Assembly (NCBI RefSeq): GCF_006171285.1
Contig: NZ_CP040889.1
Span: forward strand, 3,410,001-3,474,000
Origin: Leclercia adecarboxylata
Lineage (GTDB): Bacteria > Pseudomonadota > Gammaproteobacteria > Enterobacterales > Enterobacteriaceae
Reading direction: 5' to 3'
Length of the DNA stretch: 64,000 nt
The translations under genes and the position numbers were made by a program. Of this stretch, positions 37,551-47,813 are shown one piece after another. How positions within the stretch are numbered: the stretch's first letter is position 1; the number at the start of each line of letters is the position of its first letter. Below the pieces are notes generated by a model. The model saw only the letters and a program-made list of their open reading frames with translations, did not search any database and was not told the origin of the DNA.

Positions 37551-39599
37551 TTAAACCAGCCCAAACAGAGTCAGCACGACGTCGATGGCTTTAATGCCGA
37601 TAAAAGGCACCACCAGCCCACCCAGGCCGTAGTTCCACAGATTGCGGCGCAGCATGGCGGCGGCGGTGAGCGGCTTGTAGCTCACGCCTTTCAGCGCCAG
37701 CGGGATCAGGAAGATAATGATCAGCGCGTTGAAGATCACCGCGCTCAGAATTGCCGAGGCGGGGGAGTGGAGATGCATGACGTTCAGGGCGTTCAGCTGC
37801 GGGTACGTCGCTGCAAAGGCCGCCGGGATGATGGCGAAATATTTCGCCACGTCGTTGGCGATACTGAATGTAGTGAGTGAGCCCCGGGTCATCAGCATCT
37901 GTTTGCCGATGTGCACCACTTCGATCAGCTTGGTGGGGTTGGAGTCGAGATCGACCATATTCCCGGCCTCTTTTGCCGCCTGGGTACCGGAGTTCATCGC
38001 CACCGCCACGTCCGCCTGGGCCAGCGCCGGAGCGTCGTTGGTGCCGTCACCGGTCATCGCCACCAGGCGTCCTTCTCCCTGGTACTGGCGGATCAGCGCC
38101 AGCTTAGCTTCAGGTGTCGCTTCAGACAGAAAATCATCCACTCCTGCCTCGGCAGCAATGGCGGCGGCGGTCAGGCGGTTATCCCCGGTGATCATCACCG
38201 TTTTAATGCCCATCTTACGCAGCTGGGCAAAGCGCTCCTTGATGCCGCCTTTGACGATGTCCTTCAGGGCGATCACCCCCAGCACGGTAGCGCCTTCCGC
38301 CACCACCAGCGGCGTGGCTCCCTGACGGGCGACGTTCTCCACCAGGGTATCGACCTGCGGCGGGAAGTGGCCGTTGTTGGCCGCGATGTGACGGCGAATG
38401 GCGTCCACCGAGCCCTTGCGGATCAGGCGATCCTGAATGTTAATCCCGCTCATCCGGGTCTGCGCCGTAAAGGGGACAAAGGTGGCATGCAGGCTCTGCA
38501 CGTCGCGCTGGCGCAGATTGAAGCGCTGTTTGGCGAGAACCACGATGCTGCGGCCTTCCGGGGTTTCGTCCGCAAGTGAAGCCAGCTGTGCGGCGTCGGC
38601 CAGCGTTTTTTCGTCCACGCCCGGGGCGGGAAGAAACTCGGAGGCCTGGCGGTTGCCCAGGGTGATGGTGCCGGTTTTATCCAGTAGCAGCACGTCGACG
38701 TCGCCTGCCGCCTCGACGGCCCGTCCGCTGGTGGCGATCACGTTAGCCGCCAGCATCCGGCTCATGCCCGCCACGCCGATGGCCGACAGCAGGCCGCCGA
38801 TAGTGGTGGGGATCAGGCAGACCAGCAGGGCAACCAGCACCGTGACGCTCACCGCCGTCCCGCCATACGACGAGAAGGGCCACAGGGTCGCCGTCGCCAG
38901 CAGGAAGACGATGGTCAGCGCCACCAGCAGAATGGTCAGGGCGATTTCATTTGGGGTTTTGCGCCGCTGGGCGCCTTCCACCATGGCGATCATCCGGTCG
39001 AGGAAGGTTTCTCCCGGGTTGACGCTGCACTGGATCACCAGCCAGTCGGAGAGAATACGCGTCCCGCCGGTGACCGAGGCGAAATCGCCGCCGGACTCAC
39101 GAATGACCGGCGCAGACTCCCCGGTAATGGCGCTCTCATCCACCGAGGCCCCCCCTTCGATAACCTCCCCGTCGCAGGGGATAATGTCTCCGGCTTCGAC
39201 CAGCACGATATCGCCTTTGCGCAGCGCATCCGCCGGCACCCTGTCGGTGGCGGCACCGTATTTCGCTTCGCGTAGCTTGCGGGCGAACGCCGTCTTCTGG
39301 ACGCCTTTCAGGCTGTTGGCCTGGGCTTTACTGCGTCCTTCCGCCAGCGCTTCAGCCACGTTGGCAAACAGCACGGTGAACCACAGCCACAGGCCGATCG
39401 CCGCGGTAAAGGTGGCGCTCCCGGCCAGTAACCCGGCCGCCATGGCAACGGCAAGCAGGGTGGTCAGCAGGCTTCCCAGCCAGACGATAAACATCACCGG
39501 GTTGCGCCACTGCACGCGCGGATCTAATTTTTTTATCGCATCCATCAGCGCCTGGCGAACCAGAGAAGGTTCGAGCAGGGCCAGTTGCTTACGACTCAT
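37551..39599 (-). CDS. kdpB: KdpB ATP-hydrolysing subunit (P-type ATPase)
   Basis: KdpB drives potassium uptake by KdpA. The 682-residue P-type ATPase has the phosphorylated aspartate D307 in DKTGT, the actuator motif TGES (about residues 159-162) and the hinge motif [12 protein letters not shown]. Seven or so membrane segments flank these domains. The length equals the E. coli enzyme. It follows kdpA by 18 bases. Confidence 0.98.
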   Translation of the reverse strand: MSRKQLALLEPSLVRQALMDAIKKLDPRVQWRNPVMFIVWLGSLLTTLLAVAMAAGLLAGSATFTAAIGLWLWFTVLFANVAEALAEGRSKAQANSLKGVQKTAFARKLREAKYGAATDRVPADALRKGDIVLVEAGDIIPCDGEVIEGGASVDESAITGESAPVIRESGGDFASVTGGTRILSDWLVIQCSVNPGETFLDRMIAMVEGAQRRKTPNEIALTILLVALTIVFLLATATLWPFSSYGGTAVSVTVLVALLVCLIPTTIGGLLSAIGVAGMSRMLAANVIATSGRAVEAAGDVDVLLLDKTGTITLGNRQASEFLPAPGVDEKTLADAAQLASLADETPEGRSIVVLAKQRFNLRQRDVQSLHATFVPFTAQTRMSGINIQDRLIRKGSVDAIRRHIAANNGHFPPQVDTLVENVARQGATPLVVAEGATVLGVIALKDIVKGGIKERFAQLRKMGIKTVMITGDNRLTAAAIAAEAGVDDFLSEATPEAKLALIRQYQGEGRLVAMTGDGTNDAPALAQADVAVAMNSGTQAAKEAGNMVDLDSNPTKLIEVVHIGKQMLMTRGSLTTFSIANDVAKYFAIIPAAFAATYPQLNALNVMHLHSPASAILSAVIFNALIIIFLIPLALKGVSYKPLTAAAMLRRNLWNYGLGGLVVPFIGIKAIDVVLTLFGLV

Positions 39600-39617
39600 G
39601 ACGATTACTCCGTTAAA

Positions 39618-41297
39618 TCAGCGTAAAGAGAGATGTTCCGCAACCGGGCCTAATGCGAGGGCGGGAATAAAGGTAAGGGCGCCTACCAGCAGGACGGTGC
39701 CGATCAGCAGGCCGACAAACAGCGCCCCGTGTGTGGGCAACGTGCCGCCCGAGGCGGGCTGGCGGGTCTTGTTGACCAGCGATCCGGCGATGGCCATTAC
39801 CGGCACAATCACCCCAAAGCGGCCGATCAACATGCAGAACGCCAGCAGGCAGTTCCAGAACGGCGAGTTGGCGCTCAGGCCCGCAAAGGCGCTGCCGTTG
39901 TTGTTGGCCGCGGACGAAACCGCGTACAGCACCTCGCTGAAGCCGTGGATCCCGGGGTTGAAAATGCCGCTGCGTCCGGCATCGGTCATCAGCGCCAGCG
40001 CGGTACCGAGCAGCACCAGCGCCGGGGTGACGAGGATCGCCAGGGCGGTCAGCTTCATCTCGCGCACGTCGATTTTCTTGCCCAGATATTCCGGGGTGCG
40101 GCCAATCATCAGCCCGGCGATAAACACCGCCAGCAGCACGAACAGCAGCATGCCGTACAGGCCCGATCCGACGCCGCCAAACACCACTTCGCCAATCTGC
40201 ATCAGCCACAGCGGGATCATCCCGCCCAGGGCGGTGAAGGAGTCATGCATAGCGTTGACCGCGCCACAGGAGGCAGCGGTGGTGATCACCGCATACAGGC
40301 TGCTGGCAAGAATGCCAAAGCGGCTCTCTTTCCCTTCCATATTGCTGTTGCTGTCCGCACCCAGCAGCATGAAGTGGCTGTTGCCCTGCCATTCCGCCCA
40401 CATCACCAGCCCCGCACAGACCACAAAGATGGCGGACATGGTCCAGAGGATCGCGTGCCCCTGGCGGCGATCGCTCACCGCCTCGCCAAAAGCAAAACAG
40501 AGCGCGGTGGGGATCAGGAAGATCGCCAGCATCTGCACGGCGTTGGTCAGGGCGGTCGGGTTCTCAAACGGATGGGCGGAGTTGGCATTAAAGAATCCAC
40601 CCCCGTTGGTACCAAGCATTTTGATCGCTTCCTGGGAGGCCACCGGCCCCATCGGCAGCAGTTGTTTAGCCCCTTCCAGCGAGGTAAACGGCTGATACGC
40701 CAACAGGTTCTGCAATACGCCTTGCTGGATAAACAGCAGCGCGATGACCAGCGACAGCGGCAGCAGCACCCACAGGGTGATGCGGGTCAAATCGACCCAG
40801 GCGTTGCCAAGCGTAGTGACATTCTGACGAGCAAAGGCGCGGATCAGGGCGAAGATCACCGCAATGCCGCTCGCCGCTGAGAGGAAGTTTTGTACCGTCA
40901 GTCCCACCATCTGGCTGAAATAGCTCAGGGTGGTTTCACCGGCATAAGACTGCCAGTTGGTATTGCTGACAAAGCTGACGGCGGTATTGAGCGCCAGATG
41001 CCAGGAGAGCCCCGGAAGCTGCTGCGGATTGAGCGGCAGCCAGCCCTGAAGCATCAGCATGGCGAAAAGCACCACCAGGCCCACCCCGTTCAGCAGCAGG
41101 ATAGCGAGCAGATAGTGCCGCCAGCCCATTTCATCGGCACCTATTCCGAGCAGGCTCAATAAACCTGCGTCAATGGCCTGCACGCCGGGCAGCGGCAGGC
41201 CGTTAATCATCCGTGCCAGCCACATCCCCAGCGGTCGGGCGAGCGCCAACAGCACCAGCAGGAAGCTGGCAATAAGCAGAAATCCCTGAGCGGCCAT
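39618..41297 (-). CDS. kdpA: KdpA potassium-translocating subunit
   Basis: KdpA forms the potassium channel-like part of KdpFABC. The 559-residue protein has about ten membrane segments and four selectivity-filter-like repeats, including [15 protein letters not shown], [17 protein letters not shown] and SAANNNGSA stretches. It matches E. coli KdpA (557 residues). The start overlaps the kdpF stop (TGATG). Confidence 0.98.
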   Translation of the reverse strand: MAAQGFLLIASFLLVLLALARPLGMWLARMINGLPLPGVQAIDAGLLSLLGIGADEMGWRHYLLAILLLNGVGLVVLFAMLMLQGWLPLNPQQLPGLSWHLALNTAVSFVSNTNWQSYAGETTLSYFSQMVGLTVQNFLSAASGIAVIFALIRAFARQNVTTLGNAWVDLTRITLWVLLPLSLVIALLFIQQGVLQNLLAYQPFTSLEGAKQLLPMGPVASQEAIKMLGTNGGGFFNANSAHPFENPTALTNAVQMLAIFLIPTALCFAFGEAVSDRRQGHAILWTMSAIFVVCAGLVMWAEWQGNSHFMLLGADSNSNMEGKESRFGILASSLYAVITTAASCGAVNAMHDSFTALGGMIPLWLMQIGEVVFGGVGSGLYGMLLFVLLAVFIAGLMIGRTPEYLGKKIDVREMKLTALAILVTPALVLLGTALALMTDAGRSGIFNPGIHGFSEVLYAVSSAANNNGSAFAGLSANSPFWNCLLAFCMLIGRFGVIVPVMAIAGSLVNKTRQPASGGTLPTHGALFVGLLIGTVLLVGALTFIPALALGPVAEHLSLR

Positions 41298-41386
41298 CAG
41301 AATGCCTCCGCATTAAGCAGGGCATAGATCAGATACCCCAGTAACAGAAACACCAGCACGATGCCCGCAATGATACCTGCACTCAC
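41297..41386 (-). CDS. kdpF: KdpF small subunit
   Basis: A 29-codon frame begins with GTG at 41386 and reads [11 protein letters not shown] ... LLNAEAF, a single membrane helix as in E. coli KdpF. It has the AGGTG Shine-Dalgarno sequence CGGAGGTG upstream, and its TGA overlaps the kdpA ATG. KdpF stabilises the KdpABC complex. Confidence 0.93.
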   Translation of the reverse strand: MSAGIIAGIVLVFLLLGYLIYALLNAEAF

Positions 41387-41695
41387 AATTCACCTCCGGG
41401 TGACATTAGTTGTGGTGCAAACGGTAAATTTTCTGGCGCAAAGATTTCGCAAAAATCAGGCGGGGAGGTGTAAAAAAAGTATAAAAATGGCTAAGACCAT
41501 AATTTAACTAATGGTTAGTATTAATTTAACTTTTATGTAACTAAATTACGGTGTGAATTGTAAATATTCACTAAATGGATGAAAAAGAGTGGTCGGATGA
41601 GTAGTAAAATTACAGCCAAAGCGTTACTATTTTCATCAGTTAATCAGTTTTACTTTTCCGGAGAAGGTTTCCGGCCAGAGAAAGGGGAGAAAATG
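41387..41695. other. kdpF-ybfA divergent intergenic region
   Basis: These 309 AT-rich bases hold the kdpF promoter and KdpE site (about 41390-41490) and, on the other side, the ybfA leader. An in-frame extension of ybfA (from 41579) is open but unsupported by a ribosome-binding site. I see no other gene. Confidence 0.55.
41469..41489. promoter_or_regulatory. Probable KdpE binding site of the kdpF promoter
   Basis: On the minus strand the T-rich element CATTTTTATACTTTTTTTACA corresponds to the KdpE-binding region described for E. coli kdpFABC. It lies about 85-100 bases upstream of kdpF, with GCGAAATCTTTGCG and a following promoter region between. Confidence 0.75.
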
Positions 41696-41902
41696 ATGGA
41701 ATTTTACAAAGCGTATCCGGCACATATCGTTTTTATTCGCCGCACTTTCGCTGTGTTAGCGGGTGTTCTGGCGTTACCAGTTATGCTTTTCTGGAAAGAT
41801 CGTGCCCGTTTTTACAGCTATCTGCATCGCGTCTGGGCTAAAACCAGCGATAAGCCGGTGTGGATGGATCAGGCTGAAAAAGCCGTTTGTGACTTTTACT
41901 AA
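41696..41902 (+). CDS. ybfA: YbfA, small membrane-associated protein
   Basis: The 68-residue product begins MEFYKAYP and has one hydrophobic segment (about residues 12-32) and a conserved C-terminus, [14 protein letters not shown] followed by [15 protein letters not shown]. It matches E. coli YbfA (68 residues), a protein of unknown function. I start at the second of two adjacent ATGs (41693, 41696), which has GGGGAG at better spacing. It is divergent from kdpFABC, as in E. coli. Confidence 0.88.
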   Translation: MEFYKAYPAHIVFIRRTFAVLAGVLALPVMLFWKDRARFYSYLHRVWAKTSDKPVWMDQAEKAVCDFY

Positions 41903-41931
41903 GAAAGACTACACACAGCAATTGCAGTAAT

Positions 41932-41966
41932 AAAAAAACCGCCACAGCAATGTGGCGGTTTTTTTT
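41932..41966 (+). terminator. ybfA intrinsic terminator
   Basis: The stem ACCGCCACA/TGTGGCGGT with loop GCAA is preceded by A and followed by eight T, 29 bases after the ybfA stop codon. Confidence 0.92.
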
Positions 41967-42139
41967 ATCCCTCGGGATTCGCGGTCCGTAGGGAGGATTC
42001 AAACAAGCACTACCAGAGAAGTTAATCTTAACCTTAACCGCCCTCAGGCGAAATTTGCGTTATCTAAATGAATTCTGAAAGGGCTGCCACAGCCGGTCCA
42101 TAGTCTCGTTAAGGCCGCCATCAGGGCGGCCTTTTTTAT
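41967..42139. other. Orphan DNA between the ybfA terminator and the intron
   Basis: These 173 bases carry no recognisable gene. They end in a terminator-like hairpin (GGCCGCC at 42113-42119, GGCGGCC at 42125-42131, then six T), and the intron begins two bases after that T-run. In E. coli K-12 this interval holds rhsC. I suspect a leftover of lost accessory DNA, but cannot identify it. Confidence 0.5.
42113..42137 (+). terminator. Terminator-like hairpin at the intron target site
   Basis: GGCCGCC and GGCGGCC form a 7-bp stem with loop ATCAG, followed by six T. There is no gene immediately upstream, so it may be a remnant. Its place right before the intron 5' end suggests it guided insertion. 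Confidence 0.8.
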
Positions 42140-43972
42140 GTGCGCCCAGCATGGGCGCAATCTTGTGGGTGAAAGTCCCGCCGTAAGCTGACCACAGCGA
42201 ACGAAGTGAAGCGCAACTGCATGAGGGCGACCGAGTGTGGGGAGGAAGCGTGAATCGAAACCGCGAGCCGATGTACAAGAACCGGATACAAGGCGAAGCC
42301 GACCAGGGCGAGCGGGCATAAAACCGCGAAGCTCTTGTGGTCAAGGGTCAGGCAGCGTAAATCCGGCGGTTGTGCGGTGAAGGATTGCGTTCTTACCTGG
42401 GGAGATCTCGCCTTGTGCCTGAAAGGGCGACGGCGCGAGTCGGAGCGAGAAGTCAGCAGAGGCCGTAGTAGTCTTTTTTTTTTGACGAAGGGCCGAACGA
42501 GAGAAAGCGTCATAGGCCATGTTGATGCGAAAGACCGGAAGTCAGATGCCTGCCAAACGCGGGGCGGACGGAGATAACGAGCGGTGAAACCGTGAGAAAT
42601 CCTGTCAGCGACGAGGTCAATCGCCCGCAAAATGAACCCGATAACGCAGGACAAGGGCTGCTGGAACGGGCCTTTGCGAGAGAAAACCTGAAACGGGCGT
42701 GGAAACGGGTCAAGGCCAACAAAGGTGCAGCGGGAGTCGACGGTCTGGATATTGATCAGACGGCCGAGTACCTGCTGACCCAATGGGCGGGGATTCGTGA
42801 ACAGCTTCTTTCAGGAGTCTACCGGCCCAGTCCGGTACGGCGTGTGGTCATTCCCAAACCTGACGGCGGTCAACGCGAGTTGGGTATCCCAACGGTCACC
42901 GACCGTTTGATCCAACAAGCGTTGCTGCAAGCCTTGCAGCCATTACTCGATCCGACCTTCAGTGAACACAGCTACGGCTTCCGTCCGGGACGCTGTGCGC
43001 AGGACGCCGTTTTAGCGGCTCAGCGCTATGCCTCTTCAGGACGTAAAGTGGTGGTGGATGTTGATCTGGAGAAGTTCTTCGACCGGGTCGATCACGACAT
43101 CTTGATGGATCGTTTGCGCAAACGGATTACGGATCAGGCGGTTATCCGGCTGATTCGCGCCTATCTGGATGCGGGAACGCTGATCAATGGCGTGGTCGAG
43201 AAAAGCCGCTGCGGGGCGCCGCAAGGCGGCCCACTGTCGCCGTTGTTGGCGAACGTGCTGCTGGACGAAGTGGATCGGGAGCTTGAACGCCGAGGCCATT
43301 GTTTCGTGCGCTATGCCGACGATGCGAACGTGTATGTGCGCAGTCAGAAGGCGGGGCAGCGGGTAATGGCCCTGCTGAGGCGGCTGTACGAAAAGCTGCA
43401 CTTGAGCGTCAACGAGAGCAAGAGTGCAGTGACGAGCGCGTTTGGTCGCAAGTTTCTGGGCTATGAGTTGTGGTCAGCCCGAAGTGAAGTCAAGCGCGCG
43501 GTCTCTTATAAGGCGCAGAAACAGTTCAAGCAGCGTATCCGCTGGCTTACCCGGCGCTCCTGCGGGCGTAGCTTGCAACAGGTCGCAGATAATCTTCGGC
43601 CTTATCTTTTGGGCTGGAAAGCCTACTTCACGTTGTCGCAAACACCGGCAGTCTGGCGCAAGCTGGACGAATGGATACGACATCGACTGAGAGCGATCCA
43701 GCTCAGGCAGTGGAAGCGTGGCCCTACGATCTATCGAGAGCTGCGGACACTGGGGGCGAGCCAGCAGGTGGCGCAGAGGGTGGCCAGTAACTCTCATCGC
43801 TGGTGGCGTAATAGCCGTTTTGAGTTGAATCGTGTGCTGAATATTGCGTGGTTCGACAGGCTGGGATTGGCGCGCCTCTCATAACCTCAATCTCTCGAAC
43901 CGCCCGGTGCGGACCCGCATGCCGGGTGGTGTGGCAGGGGAGCGGCCTATGAAGGCCGTCCCCTATGCCGAT
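42140..43972 (+). mobile_element. Group II intron with intact maturase
   Basis: The element begins GTGCGCCC, fitting the group II 5' consensus GTGYG. After a 452-base ribozyme segment comes a complete reverse transcriptase/maturase. At the 3' end a domain V-like hairpin (ACCGCCCGG with CCGGGTGGT, loop centred on GACC, about 43899-43931) is followed by a domain VI-like hairpin (GGGGAGCGGCC/GGCCGTCCCC), an unpaired A at 43965 as the likely branch point, and a terminal AT at 43971-43972. I infer the boundaries from these rules; total length 1833 bases. No target-site duplication is expected. It lies on the plus strand between ybfA and phr. Confidence 0.88.
42592..43884 (+). CDS. ltrA: Group II intron reverse transcriptase/maturase (LtrA-like)
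   Basis: The 430-residue protein has the reverse-transcriptase fold with RT motifs KGAAGVDG, IPKPDGGQRELGIPTV, FSEHSYGFRPGR, the catalytic YADD at residues 241-244, and GAPQGGPLSPLLANV. A group II maturase-specific (X) domain follows at about 300-375 (LLGWKAYF). It ends soon after, with no visible HNH endonuclease domain, so insertion would need another source of primer, as is known for endonuclease-lacking introns. The start is GTG at 42592. No stop or frameshift interrupts it. The protein would splice and mobilise its host intron. Confidence 0.94.
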   Translation: MRNPVSDEVNRPQNEPDNAGQGLLERAFARENLKRAWKRVKANKGAAGVDGLDIDQTAEYLLTQWAGIREQLLSGVYRPSPVRRVVIPKPDGGQRELGIPTVTDRLIQQALLQALQPLLDPTFSEHSYGFRPGRCAQDAVLAAQRYASSGRKVVVDVDLEKFFDRVDHDILMDRLRKRITDQAVIRLIRAYLDAGTLINGVVEKSRCGAPQGGPLSPLLANVLLDEVDRELERRGHCFVRYADDANVYVRSQKAGQRVMALLRRLYEKLHLSVNESKSAVTSAFGRKFLGYELWSARSEVKRAVSYKAQKQFKQRIRWLTRRSCGRSLQQVADNLRPYLLGWKAYFTLSQTPAVWRKLDEWIRHRLRAIQLRQWKRGPTIYRELRTLGASQQVAQRVASNSHRWWRNSRFELNRVLNIAWFDRLGLARLS

Positions 43973-44049
43973 TTCAGTATGGCTACACTTGTTAAAGGGA
44001 AGTATCCTCGGTGACTTGTAGATGTTACAGACGATAATACTGGAGTGTT
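43973..44049 (+). other. Downstream exon and phr leader
   Basis: These 77 bases follow the inferred intron end and lead to phr. They contain GATAAT (about 44033-44038) close to phr and no other feature. The intron may separate phr from an older upstream promoter. Confidence 0.4.
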
Positions 44050-45462
44050 ATGGCCACCCATCTGGTCTGGTTTCGCGCCGATCTGCGCATCCACGATAAC
44101 CTGGCGCTTGCCGCCGCCTGTCGCGACAAAAAAGCCCGCGTGCTGGCGCTATTTATCGCCACGCCACAACAGTGGCAGCAGCACGCCATGGCCCCACGTC
44201 AGGCCGCGTTTCTTCATGCCCATCTCAAGGGTTTGCAACGGCAACTGGCCGACAAAGGCATTCCGCTGCTGTATGAGGAGGTTGCTGATTTCGCTGCCCA
44301 GGGCGAAAAAGTCGCCCAGCTTTGCGACAAGCATGATGTCACCCATCTTTTTTATAACTACCAGTATGAACTCAACGAGCAGCAGCGCGACCTCCAGCTG
44401 GAGCGCGCATTGCAGGACGTCACCTGTCAGGGATTTGATGACAGCGTGATCCTGCCGCCGGGCAGCGTGATGACCGGCAATCACGAGATGTACAAGGTCT
44501 TTACGCCGTTCAAAAATGCCTGGCTACGGCGGCTGAAAGAGGGGCTGCCCGAGTGTGCGGCGGCGCCTGCCGCCCGTGAAGGTGAAAAGGTTACTCCGGC
44601 AGAGCTGGATTTCGACTATCCAAAACAGCCATTCGATACCGACCTCTTTCCGGCGAGCGAGAAAGAGGCGATTGCCCGCCTGCGTCAGTTCTGCCAGCAA
44701 GGGGCAGGGGAGTATGAGGCGCAGCGTGATTTCCCGGCCATCGAAGGCACCAGCCGACTCTCAGCCTGTCTGGCGCTGGGGGTACTTTCTCCCCGTCAGT
44801 GCCTGCACCGATTGCTGGCAGAACAGCCGCAGGCGCTGGAGGGCGGGCCGGGTTCCGTATGGCTTAACGAGCTCATCTGGCGAGAGTTTTACCGTCACCT
44901 GATGACGTATCACCCTGATTTATGTAAATATCGGCCATTCATCCGCTGGACGGATAACGTCAAATGGCAGTCTGAGGACGCCCAGCTGAAGGCGTGGCAA
45001 TATGGACAGACCGGCTATCCCATCGTCGATGCCGCCATGCGCCAGCTGAATGAAACCGGCTGGATGCACAACCGCCTGCGCATGATCACCGCCAGCTTTC
45101 TGGTCAAAGATCTGCTTATCGACTGGCGCGCCGGGGAACGGTACTTTATTTCGCAGCTGATCGATGGCGACCTGGCCGCCAACAACGGCGGCTGGCAGTG
45201 GGCGGCGTCGACCGGAACCGATGCGGCCCCCTATTTTCGTATTTTTAACCCGACAACCCAGGGGCAGAAGTTTGATGCCGACGGCGTGTTTATCCGCCGC
45301 TGGCTGCCGGAACTGGCTACCGTACCGGACAAGGCCATCCACGATCCCTGGACCTGGGCGGACAAGCAGGGCGTCACCCTCGATTATCCGCGCCCGGTTG
45401 TCGACCATAAACAGGCGCGCGTTGCCACGCTGGCCGCGTATGAAGCCGCCCGTAAAGCATAA
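44050..45462 (+). CDS. phr: Deoxyribodipyrimidine photolyase PhrB
   Basis: PhrB repairs cyclobutane pyrimidine dimers using blue light. The 470-residue protein has an N-terminal antenna domain (LVWFRADLRIHDN at residues 4-16) and a C-terminal FAD domain with EGTSRLSACLALG, LIWREFYRHL and the NNGGWQWAASTGTDAAPYFRI signature (given here only in part: GWQWAAS and APYFRIF). It matches E. coli PhrB (472 residues). It lies 11 bases before ybgI. Confidence 0.96.
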   Translation: MATHLVWFRADLRIHDNLALAAACRDKKARVLALFIATPQQWQQHAMAPRQAAFLHAHLKGLQRQLADKGIPLLYEEVADFAAQGEKVAQLCDKHDVTHLFYNYQYELNEQQRDLQLERALQDVTCQGFDDSVILPPGSVMTGNHEMYKVFTPFKNAWLRRLKEGLPECAAAPAAREGEKVTPAELDFDYPKQPFDTDLFPASEKEAIARLRQFCQQGAGEYEAQRDFPAIEGTSRLSACLALGVLSPRQCLHRLLAEQPQALEGGPGSVWLNELIWREFYRHLMTYHPDLCKYRPFIRWTDNVKWQSEDAQLKAWQYGQTGYPIVDAAMRQLNETGWMHNRLRMITASFLVKDLLIDWRAGERYFISQLIDGDLAANNGGWQWAASTGTDAAPYFRIFNPTTQGQKFDADGVFIRRWLPELATVPDKAIHDPWTWADKQGVTLDYPRPVVDHKQARVATLAAYEAARKA

Positions 45463-45472
45463 GGGAGTAATA

Positions 45473-46216
45473 ATGAAAAACAGTGAACTGGAACGCCTGA
45501 TTAACGACAAACTCAACAGCACCAGCTTCAGCGACTACGCGCCGAACGGCCTGCAGGTGGAAGGGCGTGAGCAGGTGCAGAAAATTGTCACCGGCGTAAC
45601 GGCAAGCCAGGCGCTGATCGATGAAGCGGTGCGTCAGAATGCCGATGCGGTAATTGTTCACCACGGCTATTTCTGGAAAGGTGAATCGCCGGTTATCCGC
45701 GGCATGAAGCGTAATCGCCTGAAGACCCTGCTGGAAAACGACATCAACCTCTACGGCTGGCATCTGCCGCTGGACGCGCACCCGGAACTGGGGAATAACG
45801 CCCAGCTGGCGGCGCTGCTCGGCATTACCATCATGGGTGAAATTGAGCCGCTGGTGCCCTGGGGTGAACTCTCCATGCCGGTACCGGGTCTGGAGCTGGC
45901 GTCGTGGATCGAAGCCCGGCTGGGGCGTCGTCCGCTGTGGAGCGGCGACACCGGGCCCGATACCGTACAGCGCGTCGCCTGGTGTACCGGCGGCGGGCAG
46001 GGCTTTATTGACAGCGCGGCGCGTTTTGGCGTCGATGCGTTCATTACGGGCGAAGTGTCGGAGCAAACCATTCACTCCGCCCGCGAGCAGGGGCTCCATT
46101 TTTATGCAGCAGGCCACCACGCCACGGAACGCGGCGGTATTCGCGCCCTCAGCGAATGGCTGACAGAAAATACCGACCTGGATGTCACCTTTGTGGATAT
46201 CCCTAATCCAGCCTGA
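45473..46216 (+). CDS. ybgI: YbgI, NIF3-family dinuclear metal protein
   Basis: The 247-residue protein belongs to the NIF3 family, which forms toroidal hexamers with a two-metal site. Visible ligands are in VIVHHGYFWKG (HH near residues 63-64), PLDAHPELG and the late AGHHATERGGI. E. coli YbgI has been tied to radiation resistance, but the enzyme activity is unknown. The ATG at 45473 follows GGGAG. Its end is 14 bases before pxpB, so it may be cotranscribed with the 5-oxoprolinase genes. Confidence 0.94.
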   Translation: MKNSELERLINDKLNSTSFSDYAPNGLQVEGREQVQKIVTGVTASQALIDEAVRQNADAVIVHHGYFWKGESPVIRGMKRNRLKTLLENDINLYGWHLPLDAHPELGNNAQLAALLGITIMGEIEPLVPWGELSMPVPGLELASWIEARLGRRPLWSGDTGPDTVQRVAWCTGGGQGFIDSAARFGVDAFITGEVSEQTIHSAREQGLHFYAAGHHATERGGIRALSEWLTENTDLDVTFVDIPNPA

Positions 46217-46230
46217 TGAGAGGTATATAA

Positions 46231-46887
46231 GTGCAGCGAGCACGTTGTTATCTGCTAGGCGAAACCGCCGTGGTACTGGAGCTGGAACCGCCAGTGACCC
46301 TGGCGACGCAAAAACGGATCTGGCGCTTGACCCAGCGGCTGGGTGAACTCCCTGAAGTGGTGGAAGCCATTCCGGGGATGAATAACATTACCGTGGTGCT
46401 GCGCAATCCCCACTCGGTGGCGCTGGATGCGATTGAGCGTCTGCAGCGCTGGTGGGAAGAGAGCGAGGCGCTGGAGCCGGATTCCCGCGCCATCGAAATC
46501 CCCGTGGTGTACGGCACCGCCGCGGGCCCTGACCTTGGCGAAGTGGCCCGGCATGCCGGGCTTTCGGAGAAACAGGTCGTGGAGCTCCATTCATCCGTTG
46601 ACTATGTAGTCTGGTTCTTAGGTTTTCAGCCGGGGTTCCCTTATCTGGGCGGGCTGCCCGAGCAGCTGGCTACCCCACGTCGCGCCGAACCCCGCTTGCA
46701 GGTGCCGGCGGGTTCAGTGGGGATTGGCGGGGCGCAAACCGGGATTTACCCCTTAGCCACACCCGGCGGCTGGCAGCTGATAGGACACACCTCTCTGCCG
46801 CTGTTCGATCCCAGCCGTGACGAGCCGGTGCTGCTGCGCCCGGGCGATACCGTGCGGTTTATCCCGCAGAAGGAGGGGGTATGCTAA
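46231..46887 (+). CDS. pxpB: 5-oxoprolinase subunit PxpB (YbgJ)
   Basis: PxpB, with PxpC and PxpA, hydrolyses 5-oxoproline (pyroglutamate) to glutamate with ATP. The 218-residue protein is a KipI/allophanate-hydrolase subunit 1 homologue, with [15 protein letters not shown] near residues 128-142, [17 protein letters not shown] and [10 protein letters not shown]. It begins with GTG at 46231 after GAGAGG and matches E. coli YbgJ in length. It overlaps pxpC by 7 bases. Confidence 0.96.
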   Translation: MQRARCYLLGETAVVLELEPPVTLATQKRIWRLTQRLGELPEVVEAIPGMNNITVVLRNPHSVALDAIERLQRWWEESEALEPDSRAIEIPVVYGTAAGPDLGEVARHAGLSEKQVVELHSSVDYVVWFLGFQPGFPYLGGLPEQLATPRRAEPRLQVPAGSVGIGGAQTGIYPLATPGGWQLIGHTSLPLFDPSRDEPVLLRPGDTVRFIPQKEGVC

Positions 46888-47813
46888 AAATAGTTCGTGC
46901 CGGGCTCTATACCTCGGTGCAGGACGGCGGGCGCATCGGTTTTCGCCAGTCGGGGATCAGCTACTGTGGTGCGCTGGATAAACCAGCATTGCAGATTGGT
47001 AATCTGCTGGTGGGCAATGACCCGGATGATGCCGCGCTGGAGATCACGCTCGGGCAATGTACCTTCGAGTTTGAACAAGACGGCTGGTTTGCCCTGACCG
47101 GGGCAGGCTGTGATGCCCGGCTTGACGGCGCGGCGGTCTGGACCGGCTGGCGTCTGCCGATAAAAGCCGGGCAGCAGCTCACCCTTAATCGTCCCCGTCG
47201 CGGCATGCGTAGCTATCTGGCGATCGCGGGCGGCATTGAGGTGCCGTCGGTCATGGACTCCCTGAGTACCGATCTGAAAGTGGGCCTGGGCGGACACGAA
47301 GGGCGTCTGCTGAAAGATGGCGATCGCCTGAAGATCCGTGCCGGTGGACGCGAATTCCGCGAAGCGCAGGGCGTGAAACAGCTGCTATGGGATAACCGCG
47401 TGCGCGCCCTGCCGGGGCCGGAATACCATGAGTTTGATCAGGCTTCGCAGGATGCGCTCTGGCGTCTGCCCTGGCAGCTCAGCCCGCAAAGTAACCGCAT
47501 GGGCTATCGCCTGCAGGGACAAAAACTGCAGCGCACCACCGAGCGCGAACTGCTCTCCCACGGCCTGCTGCCGGGCGTTATTCAGGTGCCGCATAACGGG
47601 CAGCCGATTATTCTGATGAACGATGCCCAGACCACCGGGGGCTATCCGCGGATCGCCTGCATCATTGAAGCCGATATGTACCACCTGGCCCAGGCGCCGC
47701 TCGGACAGCCGATCCACTTTGTCCCCTGTACCCTGGAAGAGGCTCTGGAAGCACGACGCATCCAGAAGCAATACATCGAACAGCTGGCGTGGAGGTTGCA
47801 TGATCGCGGTTGA
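46881..47813 (+). CDS. pxpC: 5-oxoprolinase subunit PxpC (YbgK)
   Basis: PxpC is the KipA/allophanate-hydrolase subunit 2 homologue of the complex. The 310-residue product has [18 protein letters not shown] near its start, [14 protein letters not shown], and a late [14 protein letters not shown] motif. It matches E. coli YbgK. It overlaps pxpB by 7 bases and pxpA by 14, which implies tightly coupled synthesis of all three subunits. Confidence 0.96.
   Translation: MLKIVRAGLYTSVQDGGRIGFRQSGISYCGALDKPALQIGNLLVGNDPDDAALEITLGQCTFEFEQDGWFALTGAGCDARLDGAAVWTGWRLPIKAGQQLTLNRPRRGMRSYLAIAGGIEVPSVMDSLSTDLKVGLGGHEGRLLKDGDRLKIRAGGREFREAQGVKQLLWDNRVRALPGPEYHEFDQASQDALWRLPWQLSPQSNRMGYRLQGQKLQRTTERELLSHGLLPGVIQVPHNGQPIILMNDAQTTGGYPRIACIIEADMYHLAQAPLGQPIHFVPCTLEEALEARRIQKQYIEQLAWRLHDRG

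Noticed and set aside
38437..40695. A 752-codon open frame on the plus strand opposite kdpB and kdpA
   Set aside because: It is the antisense shadow of two certain genes in GC-rich DNA. It has no family motifs and crosses the kdpA-kdpB junction.
41579..41902. A 107-residue version of YbfA with a longer N-terminus
   Set aside because: The extra 39 residues have no E. coli counterpart, and a strong GGGGAG lies just before the internal ATG pair.
42044..42783. Open frames on the minus strand over the intron 5' half
   Set aside because: They lie over structured ribozyme sequence and the start of the maturase gene, with no ribosome-binding site or motif.
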